A DNA stretch of 64,000 bases from positions 23,954,767-24,018,766 of the forward strand of contig OZ037766.1 of NCBI GenBank assembly GCA_964035545.1. Reading direction: 5' to 3'. The position numbers and the translations under genes are program-made. The notes under the pieces were generated by a model. The model was not told the DNA's origin and did no database searches. It saw only the letters and a program-made list of their open reading frames with translations. Positions 1 through 31,800 of the stretch are shown here, piece after piece (position 1 is the stretch's first letter; each line of letters begins with the position of its first letter). Origin of the DNA: Bugula neritina (lineage: Eukaryota; Bryozoa; Gymnolaemata; Cheilostomatida; Bugulidae).

Positions 1-900
1 GCTGTTACCTGTTCTCTTAATTGTTTTCACGCTAGGATCTAAGTCTGGTTTTACTATTCAAGTCATTACTTCAGAATGGTAAAGTATGTAAATCAATCGG
101 AAACTCACTGCAGCTACTATCTTCATTTATAAGCCTAGGGCCACACGGTGCGTATTTTCGCATGCGAAAATTGAAATCACAAGTAGCAAAGGTGTTCACT
201 GTAGCGTCAGCGATGCGTGATAAATGAAGCTTTCATTTTTAAATCGCACTCGCTTTCAATAAAACGCAATTCACTAGAATGTAGCACTAAAATAAAGAAA
301 TTGGGCTCGCTGAATAACTACCAGCCAATTAGGTGACGACGACAGAGACGATTCGCACTTGCGTTGAAAATGCTGAGCGACAAGTGCGAATGTTTTCTCA
401 ACGCGTACAGTGGACACCTTTGCTACTTGTGATTTCAATTTTCGCATGTGAAAATACGCACCGTGTGGCCTTAGGCTACCACTTTCATGTATGTTACCTT
501 TATATACGCCGATTTCATCTTTATGTATGCCGATTTCATTTTTGGTAAATATTATACTTATTGACTGAAGTTTAAATGAAGCATCAGGTTGTTGTTTTTT
601 CATGCTGCTGAATTCTATTTAACCAAATATGAAGTAACATTACTTTCTATAAGAAAAAATATAGTTTTAACAGCTCTTCAATATATAGCAATATAAATTC
701 TAATTAAGAAGATGCACAAAAATTTATTAATTATGAATTAAAAAACATTTATAATTTTGGGATAACTAAAAATCAAAAATCAATATATAATCACATATTT
801 GGTTTAAAAGCTTTATATTTCATTCGAAGGCTCTATGTCATGCAACAATATGTTTTCTATTTATGATAAGATGTAAACAAAGTTTCAAATCTTAGCAACA
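1..900. other. Intergenic / 3' flank of the SVEP1-like gene
   Basis: No coding exon recognised. It holds a palindromic MITE-like element (listed separately) and AT-rich sequence. A minus-strand AATAAA-type signal near 723-728 lies about 175 bases after the stop of the SVEP1-like gene and may be its polyadenylation signal. Confidence 0.6.
134..475. mobile_element. MITE-like element with 62-bp terminal inverted repeats
   Basis: The left arm 134-195 (begins CCTAGGGCCACACGGTGCG) and the right arm 414-475 are near-perfect reverse complements, with only a few mismatches such as CATGCG against CATGTG. The interior has no credible ORF. No target-site duplication is clear, so the superfamily is not assigned. 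Confidence 0.75.
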
Positions 901-20550
<19,650 letters not shown>

Positions 20551-22071
20551 ATTTTCTTAAGTCTTTTATGAGCTACTAAATAAGCTTTTAGCAGCCAAAT
20601 GTTGACTACTAATGGAAGATTTTAGGTAATAATAGGTAACTAATAGTGAGAATTACAACATAAAATAGTTTGGGGGTAAAACATGCCAGCCTAGAATACA
20701 AAAGTCTGTTTAAGAAAAATTAGGCTGTATTAGATAAGGGTTATCTTGAGGCAAAGCGACCAAATAGATAACCATTCAAAGCAAACTAATTATTACTAAA
20801 CCAGTTTGCAAATGGCTACTTTTACTTGCTTATAGAAATAGACAATATTGTTATGCTACATGGAGTAACTATTTTTATATACTCAACACTGTTTTTGCAA
20901 AAAGAACCCATTTTAGTATGATTGAGTTTTGTTATCATGTTTACTGGGTGGTAAACCTGAATTATATGAAAATAAGGTGAACATTCAAATGGATCAAGTT
21001 TAGATAGATAAAGCTGCCTACAAGATAGGTATAATATAATATAATGATCTATAATGTATAAATACTTCTCCTCATAAAATAGACATTCTATACAAGTAGC
21101 CTGTTGTAGATGTAGGTATTTGATTTCTATATACTACACACTGTTTTGAGTTATAAGTAGTATATAGCATAGAAGTTAACGTGCATTATAGGTACATTAT
21201 AAAATGGTGTTTAGTGTACCACTAAAAAGAGCTCAATGCGTGACAGAGTAAAGTGAATAAAAGTATTGTTCGATAAAATTTGATTTAAAACACTTTATTA
21301 ATATTGGTTTCATGTGCATTATATATACACAATCATCAGTTGAAAATATATTAACATTTTATCTGATGATTGTGTATATATAATGCACATGAAACTAATA
21401 GTAATAAAGCGTTTTTTTAAATCAAATTTTATCGGAAAATACTTTTAATATATATATATATATATATATATAAATATATATTTATATATATATATATATA
21501 CAGGTATATACGTATATACATATATGCATGTGTGCGTATGCGTGTGTGTTTTTGTGTGCGCGTGTGTATATGCATATCGTGTAGGAAATACATATTTATA
21601 CATGCATGAAATACAAACCACACTACTGAGATAGGTTATTTGTGCACACATAATATGTAATTATACCGACAAAGAAAGCTCACAACAAACTTTCCCACAC
21701 CTCGAATATTCTCTGCTTTCTGTTGTGCCAGCATTGTTAATTAATATATTGCTGCTATTTTGCAGCCAAAAACATCAGTAAATATTTCCGATTATCAACT
21801 ACTGATTGCAAGATGTCAGACATATAATATTGTTCAGTGAGATTGCATATATGGTAGGTTTGCAAGCTTTGCCAAAGTTTTATTTTTATTTAAAGCTGAC
21901 TATATGATATTAAGTCTAATGCAAAATACATGTGATGTTTCCTAGCTAGGAGATATTGCATATGAAGCAACATGCATAGAAAAAATGTTAGCGATGAATA
22001 TATGAAAATTTGGTAGTTTTAATCAAATATTCTTTAAGTAATCATGGTAAATGAAAGTACGTGTTTACATT
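20551..22071. other. Intergenic between the SVEP1-like and NHL genes
   Basis: Presumed promoter of the SVEP1-like gene on the right flank of its start, and the 3' flank of the NHL-cassette gene. It contains a large hairpin element (21257-21447) and a TA-rich run (21448-21500). No exon recognised. Confidence 0.6.
21257..21447. mobile_element. Long hairpin (foldback/MITE-like), about 80-bp arms
   Basis: The left arm, about 21257-21339, and the right arm, 21363-21447, are near-perfect inverted copies separated by about 23 bases. Inner arm ends read ACAATCATCAG and CTGATGATTGT. A TA microsatellite follows at once. No coding capacity. Confidence 0.8.
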
Positions 22072-25000
22072 TTACTGTTGACAGCTGTCACTGGCAGCAT
22101 CATATGTCAAAGTCTCGTCAGCACAGGTGGAGATAAGCAGCAAGTGTATAGCTTCTCCTTGATCATTCTCTTCCGCATCAACAATTCTGTTAAAAATAAT
22201 TTGCAGTATATTAAGGAAAGTTAAAATATTTTATAATAAAAAAACGATGTTTAGGACATTTGATTGTTTTGTGCATAACAGAGAAATTAAACATGATTTG
22301 TGTAACAATTGTACTAAGTACATACATTAAATTAGTATTGTAATTACAATACTTTACTTACATTGCATTAGTAGTAGCATTACACTGTACTTAGAATACG
22401 TTAGTATTAGTATTATATACACTGTACTTACATTACAACTTAGTATTAGTATTACGCTCTACTTACGGTTGGCTTAGGGTCTGAATCACAATCTCTGAAT
22501 ATGTTGTTTCGTGATCAACCAGCCTCTCTCTCAGAGTAACTCTCAAGTCATCAGGAACTTCCTTTGTGTCAACAGAGTACACATTGTCAGTTGGCCAATA
22601 GACTGTCAGCACATTTCTGTCACATTCATATGAAGGTGCCATCTCAGTAGACATGTGACAGTCTTGAGTATGCAAAATAAATGTCTCAAATATTATGCTA
22701 ACATTGTGATAATGCATATAAAAGCAAAAAAGCATATATTACAACATAGTACAGAAAACATTGGTGACCAGTTCTAACTATTAGAATAACTAAAAGAATA
22801 AATAATCAATTATCAATCAACATATTTTACTTCTTCTAGCCAATTATTTGAAATTAACATAGTAAATTCTACATCAGTCGTGTTTTATACGATATATTAG
22901 TTTAAATAATTAGCATAACTAAAAGTTTCAGTGATGAATAATTAGCCAAATATATTTTTGACTTCTACTATAAGTAATTTCAGTGAGACACATTATTCAA
23001 TTTACTCAAACACATTAAGTCTGACTGTGGGACATATCTAGTTGGTGGCATCAGTATTTATATGTTGTATTGTTAGTATTAGCTAACCCTAAACCTTAAT
23101 CAATGAATCAAGAGAATAGTATATTATTACCTATACGGAAAACGGGGTCAAGAAGAAATGCAAAATACTAATAATACAAAACTATTTATTTTGTTTAATT
23201 TAGTTTACTTTCTATCCAAGAACACATACAAGTTCAAGCTGCATATAATATATCGAGCATGTAAATGTGTTCTATCGCTATAATAATTTCAATAAAAAAA
23301 TTTATAGTGCTATAAGGTAGCTATAAATTAAACGCATCTTCTTAGTTTTTCTTTCAAAGCAAACAAACAGACAGAAATTACAGCTAAAGCATAATTTATT
23401 AATGTTTTTGGTATTTTTCAATTTGAGTGTGTAATCTAAATTAACGTCATTGTTCTTGTACTTGTTTGTTTTCTATTATATAGTACGATTTAAACAGTTT
23501 ATATTGTTAAATAAATATTCAATTTGAACAATTTTTATTTACCGTTTGCACAAATTCTCTGGAAATGGTTTTTTTGACGAGACAAGGAGTTTCTAAGAGA
23601 ATTCCTGTTGTAAGCATTTCTCAGAGCATTGCACGAGACATGATATTTTGCCATATATGTTAGCCTTCTTACAATTGGTGACTCTGCAAATAAACCATTT
23701 TTATACTAAAAATAAATACATATATGTGTGTGTGTGTGTTGTGTGTGCTGTGTGTGTTGTGTGCGTTGTGTGTGTGCGTTGTGTGTGTGCGTTGTGTGTG
23801 TGCGTTGTGTGTGTGCGTCGTGTGTGTGCGTTGTGTGCGGTGTGTGCGGAGTGTGCGGTGTGTGCGTGTGTGTCTGTGTAATGATGAAAGGTTTCAAACT
23901 AGTTAAGTGTTTTTTAATCATTTTTGAAAAAAGAACCTAATTATCAGATAACACCCAATGCAAGTGATGACTTTATAGCTTACCTAAAACATTGACGTAA
24001 TACTGGCATTCAACTGTGTAATGAGATTTAGTAAACTGATAGATTCCTTTTGGAACTGATACTGTACTACTGCCCGGGAGTGTGACTTTAGCTGTATCAT
24101 GGCCAGGAGTTAGGTATGTGGTAATGTTGGTGTATGGGCATAGAAAATGTAAATCTACAATTATTAACAAGAATTAGCATGTCTTAGAAAGCACTAAGCA
24201 CTAAGGTTTTATGTATGCTAATGTAATTGCTAATGAAATCAGGAAGAATATACATATACTGCTGTGTGTTGAAAAAAGCTCAAACAAAACATTTTGGCTT
24301 GTTTTCCATTTTATCTGATGTGTTTACTTACCAGTCAGTCTGTACATGTCTCTGAGCATCCCAATATATACTTCATTTCCAATTTTGGTTACAGACACAG
24401 GATGGTTTGGCAGCTGACTGCTAATGTTACAAGGGTTCTCACCATTAAAACAGACCGGGCCCACAACCTGCTCATTAAAGTCTACTAATCGCACCATTTT
24501 GCTGTTGTAATCAACGACCAGGTAGACACCTGATTCTAATTTTGCAAACTCTTCTGGGTGGCTAAACATTGCCTGAATAAAGCTGCCATCAACATGGTTG
24601 GAAGAGTGCGAACCAGTGATTATAGTGTTTGTAACAGACCCATCAATTGACCAGCTGACTTGAGAGATATAGTTATTATTTGCTACTAACAAATGGCAGC
24701 CGTTCCATGCTAGACCTCTGGGGCCATCAAACCCAAAATTAGCAACAGTACCTAATTCTCCAGTAGCAATATCTACTGATCTTAGCGCATTGTTAAATAC
24801 ATCGGTAACAAGTAGCCTGCCATGACCTCTCATATCTATTTCAACACTATGAGGACAATTGAATCTACCAACATTTGCCCTGCCTTCTCCATATCCTGTT
24901 TTTGTACAAATACCTGCTAGAGTTGAATAACTGTTTGTTTCCCTGTTCAAGATCTTGATACAATGGTGACCCCAAAATATTGTAGCAACTAAAGTGTCGT

Positions 25001-27067
25001 TTATTTGTTTGAAACTAGTTATGGCAGTACGTTCACCATCTATATTCCCCACAATTGTAGAGACGTTTCCGTCAGTAGTCCGTAGTTCATGTGTTGTGCT
25101 GAACAGAATTTGCCCATCATTATTATATAGATCTTTCTCTATATGGTAGATAGGGTGTGAAAACTCAAGAAAGTGGCCAGAATAATTGAATGAAACACTA
25201 CAAGTATATTAGTTTAACAAAATATTATTATAACATTATTATATTGTATAAAAATCTTGTGCTAGTTAGACTAAGGCATTATTATTTGAAACCAATTAAA
25301 GATCTATTGTTCTCTGCTGAAGTGCAGTGGCTTGCACAATAACATAATATTCTGAACAGCTTTGCTAGTAGAGATAGATATTAAAAAATTCTGTCTTCTA
25401 GTCACAATTACAAAGAATTACTGCTATTTTATAAGTTTTAATTGAAAGGTATAGAGTGACCCTTGCAAAATACTGCATGCAGCCGGAGTAGTGACTTAAA
25501 GTGTACCAACTAAGCTCTACTATAATGTGTGAAGTCAGCACTTTCAAAATGAAACATAATAAAGTTAAACAGAATTATTAAAGTCTTTTCTTTTTTAAAT
25601 TGTCAAACCTTTTACAATAAATTATGAAAATTTTATATTAGCAAAACACGAGAAACATACATACGTAAAACGTTTTTCAAGGTTTTAATGCAGCAACGCA
25701 GGTCTTATTTACACTTATTGCATGTGTTGGCATTTTACCTTTTTTAGGCTAAAATAAGCAAGTAGAATGTAAGTTAATGCACCATCCTAGGTACTTACAG
25801 ATATGGTGATACTTACCTTGGATTATAATTCACACTCTCTGCATATGTTTTCGGGCCAAATATTAACACGAAAACCTAAAATTTAACCAAAAAATTGCTA
25901 TATATTATTTAAAAAAGAAAATTTAACTCCACTAAGTTCCATTAGTAGATGAATCAATAGTGATGCATGATATACTGCATTGGACATTAAGCTATACTGA
26001 TTTTTATTTATAATATTCATTGTACGTTTCAGGCTTGATTAATACTATTACTGTTATAATGGATATCATAAAAAACTTTTCCATTGCCAGTGAAGAAATC
26101 ATCTGAAAATGATTTTGTTTTTACAATAAAACCAGATAAAGCAAACTACAAATATTTAGTGGTCATGCTAAGTTACTTTCACCTAAAGCTGTTTTGCAAT
26201 GTAAATAAATGCAAGTTTACAAAAATCACTAATCATATCATTTAGTCTCGAAAATTATGTCTATATAACATTATTTTTTACACTTTCCAGAGGAGCGTAA
26301 CTGAATTTATTTGTATGCTTAGTCATAATACATCTGTAAAACAACTGGGTTAATAATTACCATGCGAGTTGGTTTTTAGGAAAAAGTTCAGTTTTTCAGC
26401 AACTTAAATTGATTTAGCATGCAGGAAGCAGATATTGCAATTGTATATGTTAGTGTGTGTGTGTGTGTGTGTGCGCGTGTGAATTCGCAAAACTTAAAAA
26501 AAGAATGTAAAACACATATGCAGTGCATTAGAAATATGTCTATATAGCAGCAGTCTACCTTTAGTAACATATATTATGTAATAAATAAGTGTAAATAAAC
26601 AGATGATGGGTAGTCTTAGCGTTTGACAAAGAAGCAGTTTCTAGAGTTTAAATAAAAACATATGCAAATGAGTATAAAATGAACTGAGCGGCCAATAATA
26701 TGAAACCACATGTATAACTATATATAGATAGATAGTGTCTAATTTGTTTCTACGTTTCAAAATAACTTAATGAAATAAAAGTGAAAGTTGATGAATAATT
26801 TAGAAATGAAACCTTTATAGATAAATGGATTCAGCTTCTATCTAGATATACTTTGTAGCAACATATAAAAATATTCCACTGAATAAATTTAACATATATA
26901 TCAAATTCTACTTGTTATACAACTTTTAAATACTGTAAAATATTTTACCAGTACTGTTTTCAATAAAACATCATATTGAAAAAAAAACACTTAGTTCTAG
27001 GTCTGTGTTCTAATACTGCAAAGATAACATGTTTGTCACTTACAGCAACCAACAGATGGTGCGTCAT
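22072..27067 (-). CDS. Secreted NHL-type beta-propeller protein with the novel C-terminal cassette, 523 aa
   Basis: Exons 5'->3': 27067-27044, 25875-25817, 25197-24332, 24154-23984, 23683-23543, 22662-22467, 22186-22072 (TAA 22074-22072); 1,572 nt in frame. Two tiny exons together encode a signal peptide (MTHHLLVAVFVLIFG). One 866-nt exon (residues about 28-316) carries repeats of NHL type, such as AGIC..GYGEG..FNCPHSVEID, LLVTDVFNNALRSVD, FDGPRGLAWN and LVVDYNSKMVRLVD. NHL/six-bladed propellers usually bind proteins or glycans; no catalytic residues were identified. Residues 317-523 are the four-exon cassette shared with the two laminin-like genes. It is nearly identical to the gamma-like copy over its last three exons and early 3' UTR, indicating recent segmental duplication. 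The propeller call rests on motif spacing only. Confidence 0.88.
22310..22466 (-). repeat. Minisatellite with repeated 5' splice-site-like units (NHL CC3-CC4 intron)
   Basis: Starting at the real donor, the intron repeats degenerate units of the type GTAAGTACAGTGTAAT plus TACTAATACTAATGTAAT. The same intron in the two laminin-like genes has the same repeat. Confidence 0.75.
23719..23880. repeat. Compound TG/TGCG minisatellite
   Basis: TG repeats organised into roughly 13-bp units of the type TTGTGTGTGTGCG, inside the CC1-CC2 intron of the NHL gene. Confidence 0.9.
26453..26482. repeat. Short (GT)n run in NHL gene intron 1-2
   Basis: About 30 bp of GT with a GCGC interruption; simple sequence only. 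Confidence 0.8.
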
Positions 27068-27729
27068 TTTCTCTTCCAGGCTTATGATCCTCTTTCCTAT
27101 ATCTAGACTTTCTCGTAGGAGCGGTAACTAAATAACTAATATGATACACTCTGCAAAGAATGAGTTTAAAATAGTCTAGTTTAATCAAAAGCAGTTGTAT
27201 TACAGCAGGGAAGTGGGTGATAAAAGCAAAAATAACTGAAGCTTGACTTGCTCTATATTATGCAAAGGTCAAAGGGATTTTGGAGGGAACCAAAACTAAA
27301 AACTCCACTAAATAGTCACATGAGTTTTGAAAATGTTTGCTCATAAAGATTAATTCTTATAATAGGTCAAGCTGATGTCATGTTGCCTTCCGCTTTATAT
27401 TAAAATATCTTAGATAAACAAATCAGTATACCAGGAAACAACATGAAAGTCTGCATGTAACCTACTGTAAAAGCAGTACTTGTAGTGACAAAATATGATG
27501 TGGCACTGTAAGATATTCAAATACAATACACGTTTGTAATAACTAAAATTTTTTTAGTCTCTAGGAAAGAGAGCTTATTAAATACATTAGTTTTGAAGCT
27601 TCCAAATGACAGCAGTTTTGGCAAGAATGCTGCAAAATGACTACTAAGTTTACTGAGAGTTCATATGCTTGGGGTGTCAACTAGAGTTCATGCCTTATTA
27701 AATCTAACAGCTATAATTAGTAGATCTAT

Positions 27730-27893
27730 CACTGCGTTTCCATTATCGCATTATGCGAATGGATTTTTTCATTCAGCTAATGGAAACAGTTACATCGGAT
27801 GAAACCGCAACTATAAGGTAATGCAAACCACAAACCACAAATAATCCGTACGAAGCATTCATTCGCATTATGCGCAGTCATGGAAACGCAGCG
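27730..27893. mobile_element. MITE with CACTGCGTTTCCAT termini
   Basis: The left end CACTGCGTTTCCAT...ATGCGAATG mirrors the right end CATTCGCATTATGCG...ATGGAAACGCAGCG; the element is about 164 bp. TAT flanks both sides and may be a 3-bp target duplication, which would suit a PIF/Harbinger-like origin. This is inference. Confidence 0.8.
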
Positions 27894-28781
27894 TATGTGA
27901 ATTATGTCTCCTTGTTATTGTCATAATCAACATCTATATATCACATTTGTATAGTTCTTGCTAACCAGTGTTATCATCATTAACATTCTTAGTAGTCTTA
28001 CCAAATAAATCTACAATCTAGTGCATTACAAGTCAGCACCATCTTGTTGCATATCATTACACTACATACCACCGCGAAAACCTCCAAAATGTCACCAAAA
28101 ATCTCAAAATATATGACATGTATACAAGGAAAAAATATGCTAAATCTGTTGCCGAAAATGCCAAAACTGTTGTCGAAAACATTGAAATGATTGCGTCTTG
28201 AAATAGTATATTCCATTCACATCTTCAGGGCATTACCACAGCCATAGTAGATGAATTACAATAGTTAAAATTTGCAGTGCCTGCTAACAAGTCGACTTAA
28301 ACTTATATAGAAACTTTAATGAAAAGATAATTTCTATAAAAGTATATGTGAATAATGGGCATGCATGTGTATTTCAACATAATTAACCAAAATCACGTCC
28401 TCATTCTATCACTCTTTGTATGTGATTATCAAGGTTTTATAATATGGTTTCTAGTTTATTACCTTAGTATCTATAATATACTCATTATTACCAGTGCAAC
28501 GCATCAAAGCATCAAAAGATAAGAATATAAATGAAGTGAAATTAAAACATGTTTATTGGTCAAACCTCAAAATTAGGAACCTCAGTGAGAAAAGACAAAT
28601 CTCAAAAAGCTGCTAATGGCTGTTTCTAATTTTGAGTTCAACTTGTAAGACAACCTGAGGCATATTTTTACAAACTGAAGCATTTAGTCAGCGCCTAAAA
28701 TGAATTATAATTGAAATATTATGTGTTAGTAATAACTTTAGATGAAAGATATCTATTTCTTTATAACAGATTAATTATAGT

Positions 28782-28787
28782 TTTATT
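28782..28787 (-). terminator. Putative polyadenylation signal of the laminin gamma-like gene
   Basis: AATAAA on the minus strand, about 110 bases after the TAG stop. It is the first canonical signal downstream. Confidence 0.5.
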
Positions 28788-28895
28788 CCCAGGTACATGT
28801 CTTGAAAGATGCAGCCAGCCGTCTTGACAATGCGGCAAGCTTGTAGTTTCGATCAAATATTCTTTAAGTAAATTCAAGTATGTGTTGACATTTTG

Positions 28896-31800
28896 CTAGT
28901 AACAGCTGTCACTGGCAGCGTCATATGTCAAAGTCTCGTCAGCACAGGTGGAGATAAGCAGCAGGTGTATAGCTTCTCCTTCATCATTCTCTTCTGCATT
29001 CACAATTCTGTTGAAATATTTCAAAGTGAAAAACAGTAAAATAGGTTTAAAGCATTTTATTATTCTGTGCATAACAGAGAAATGAAACATGAATCATGAT
29101 ATAATTATATTGCCTTTGCTTTAATATTACTATTATGATTACCTTTTACTTATAGTATTTGTACAACCATTACATTATAATTATTTACAGTACATGAGTA
29201 TCAATATTGCACTGTACTTACATCACATTAGTATACATTCACTATACTATACATTACATTAGTATCAATATTATACACTGTACTTACAGTACATTAGTAT
29301 TATTAATATTACACACTATACTTATATTACATTACTAATAATATTACATTGTATACTTACAGTACATTAGTATTACCATTACACTGTACATACATTACAT
29401 TAGTATTATTACTACGCTATACTTACGGTTGGCTAAGGGTCGGAATCACAATCTCAGAGTATTTTGTCTCGTGATCAACCAGCCTCTGTATCAGAGTAAC
29501 TCTCAAGTCACCAGGAACTTCCTTTGTGTCAACAGAGTACACATTGTCAGTTGGCCAATAGACTGTCAGCACATTTTTGTCACATTCATATAAAGGTGAC
29601 ATCTCAGTAGACATGTGACAGTCTAAATAATATAAAACAAATGCAGTACAGCCAAAATTGGCAGTATTTGGTACAATTAATCTCATTAATATAATAATGA
29701 AGGATTCTTTCAATCAATAATTAGTCAAATATTTTTTATAACTTCTGGCAATTTTTCATTAATATATCTCGTTCTTTAGACTCAAGCACAATAAATCTGA
29801 ATACGAAATATTTAATTTCACTAGTATTGGTTTAACCATTGCTATATAATGACAAAATTACGAATACGGTCTAAAGCTGACTCTGTACACATGTGTGCCA
29901 TTTTTTGCTAAACTGTTTATCTGAAATGAGTAGTCTTTGTATCATGGTACTAAGTTAAACAAAAGATAACGTAGAAATCAAGGTTTATTAATCACTTTGC
30001 ATTTTTCAAAGTGTGCAAAACAATTTGGTCATTACTGTGGTTGTCCCTTTTTCTCTCATAATGTTTATATAAAAGATATGATGATCTTGAGTCCGTAACA
30101 GCTTTAAGTATTATGTATTTACCATTTGCACAAATTATCTGAAAATGGCTTCTTTGATGAGACAAGGAGTTTCTAAGAGAATATCTGTTGTAGGCATTTC
30201 TCAGAGTATTGCACGAGACATGATATTTTGCCATATATGTTAGCCTTCTTACAATTGGTGATTCTGCAAATAAACAATTTCATAATAGAACAAATAAAAT
30301 ATTAGCAATTAAGCACAATCTAAATGAAAAAAATATTTATGTACCACTTCAAGCTATTAAAAGTCTTTTCATTTTTTCTTATTCGTCAGACAATGTTATG
30401 TACCATATAAGGCTAAATTCATAGCTTGCCTAAAACATTGATGTAATACTAGCACTCAACTGTGTAGTAAGATTTAGTAAACTGATAGACTCCTTTTGGA
30501 AACGATACTGTATTACTGCCCGAGAGTGTGACTTTAGCTGTCTCATGGCCAGGAGTTAGGTATGTGGTACGTAATATTGGTGTATGGGCATGAAACATGG
30601 AACCATTTTATAGAAAGCAGTGACCCATGTAAGCTAATGTCATTATTGCAAAAAATTGAAAATTAATTTGCAGTGAAAATAGCTTGTTTCACTGAATAGA
30701 CATGAGTCATAGCTAAATACACAAAAATTTGCATTTGTTATACTAAAAACAGACCAGTAAATTCTGACTTTCAGCTACAGTGTGAAAAGAAAGATAAAAG
30801 GGATGAACTAATGTTTTGCTAGCTGCTAAATTTGGGGCAGCATGTTGTGAACTCTTACAGCTGCTGTTTTGCAGGCATGGGATCAGCCATTGAAACAGTT
30901 GCTGATTGCATACATGCACAGGTTTTGGAATGCTGTGCTTCTATGTAGCAAATTGGACCAGCTTAGTTTGCTACTTAGAAACGCAGCATTCCAAAACTTG
31001 ACACAACCTTTGAATATCCATATTGTAAATTTATAGTATCATTAGAAAAAAATAGAAAATTACTTTCTTGACTGAAACCAGCTTACGTATATTAAATCAT
31101 GTTTTGAAGTAAAGTATATTATATAGATGCTTAAATTCTGTTTTCAAAAAAATTTATGAGCGTTGGTTTAAGAGTATAACGAAGTAGCGGTGGTCTGGCG
31201 GTTAAAGCACTTGCTTAGTAAGCACAAAGTCAATGGTTTGAATCTTAGCAAAAGCAATTGGTGATGTTAGAAAGAGCATCCAGTCATAAATGCTCCTGCA
31301 TGTACAACATGTAAATAAATCTTCAGTCTGTCTAAAACCCTTTCTTATTAGGGATGGCGACTATAAACCCATGTGGGTATAAAGATATTTTTTTGTTTAA
31401 CAAAATCTTTCTTCTTGTTAACGACACATAATGCTGTGCTGACTTACCAAAAACATCAATAAAATAAATTGACTTGTCATTCCCATGTGTTTTAGCAAAC
31501 ATGTATGAGCCTTTGGGAAAGTACCAGGTGTATTCACTGTTTGGCAACTGCACTGCTGTCATGTTTTGACCAGGATTTAGAATAATGCTGATGTTTTCCC
31601 CAACAGATAAACAAGTACCCACTGCAATGAAAATATGTAAAGTTACATCAAACTTCAAAGTGTTAGAGTTTGTAAGGAAATGATTTCAATACCATGTAGC
31701 AGCATAATATTGGCAGATTTCTGTATTAAACAACTAGTCCATGTTGAATCATGAATACAATATGAAGAATGTATACGGGCTTTTTATAGCAAAAATAGAT

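Larger units (their letters stand above)
22072..24154 (-). other. C-terminal cassette (CC1-CC4), NHL copy
   Basis: CC1 24154-23984, CC2 23683-23543, CC3 22662-22467, CC4 22186-22072; intron phases 1 (entry), 1, 1, 2. Each exon encodes two cysteines (eight in total). Short landmarks: TYLTPGH in CC1, SPIVRRLTY in CC2, [17 protein letters not shown] in CC3, [11 protein letters not shown] in CC4. I do not recognise the fold; it does not show the pattern of an NTR, laminin IV or coiled-coil domain. Confidence 0.85.
27068..28895. other. Intergenic between NHL and laminin gamma-like genes
   Basis: Contains the NHL gene's upstream region, a TIR-bearing MITE at 27730-27893, and the 3' flank of the gamma-like gene with a polyadenylation signal. 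A 72-codon minus-strand frame at 27998-28216 has a low-complexity, Phe-rich composition and is not supported as a gene. Confidence 0.6.
28896..31621 (-). other. C-terminal cassette (CC1-CC4), gamma-like copy
   Basis: CC1 31621-31448, CC2 30263-30123, CC3 29622-29427, CC4 29007-28896, same phases as the other two copies. CC1 is diverged and has only one cysteine: the position of the second is occupied by NDKSIYF where the NHL copy has VECQYY. CC2-CC4 are nearly identical to the NHL gene. Confidence 0.85.

Noticed and set aside
31185-31260. Candidate tRNA gene
   Set aside because: Box A and B are present but the cloverleaf is poor and the downstream tail is that of a SINE.
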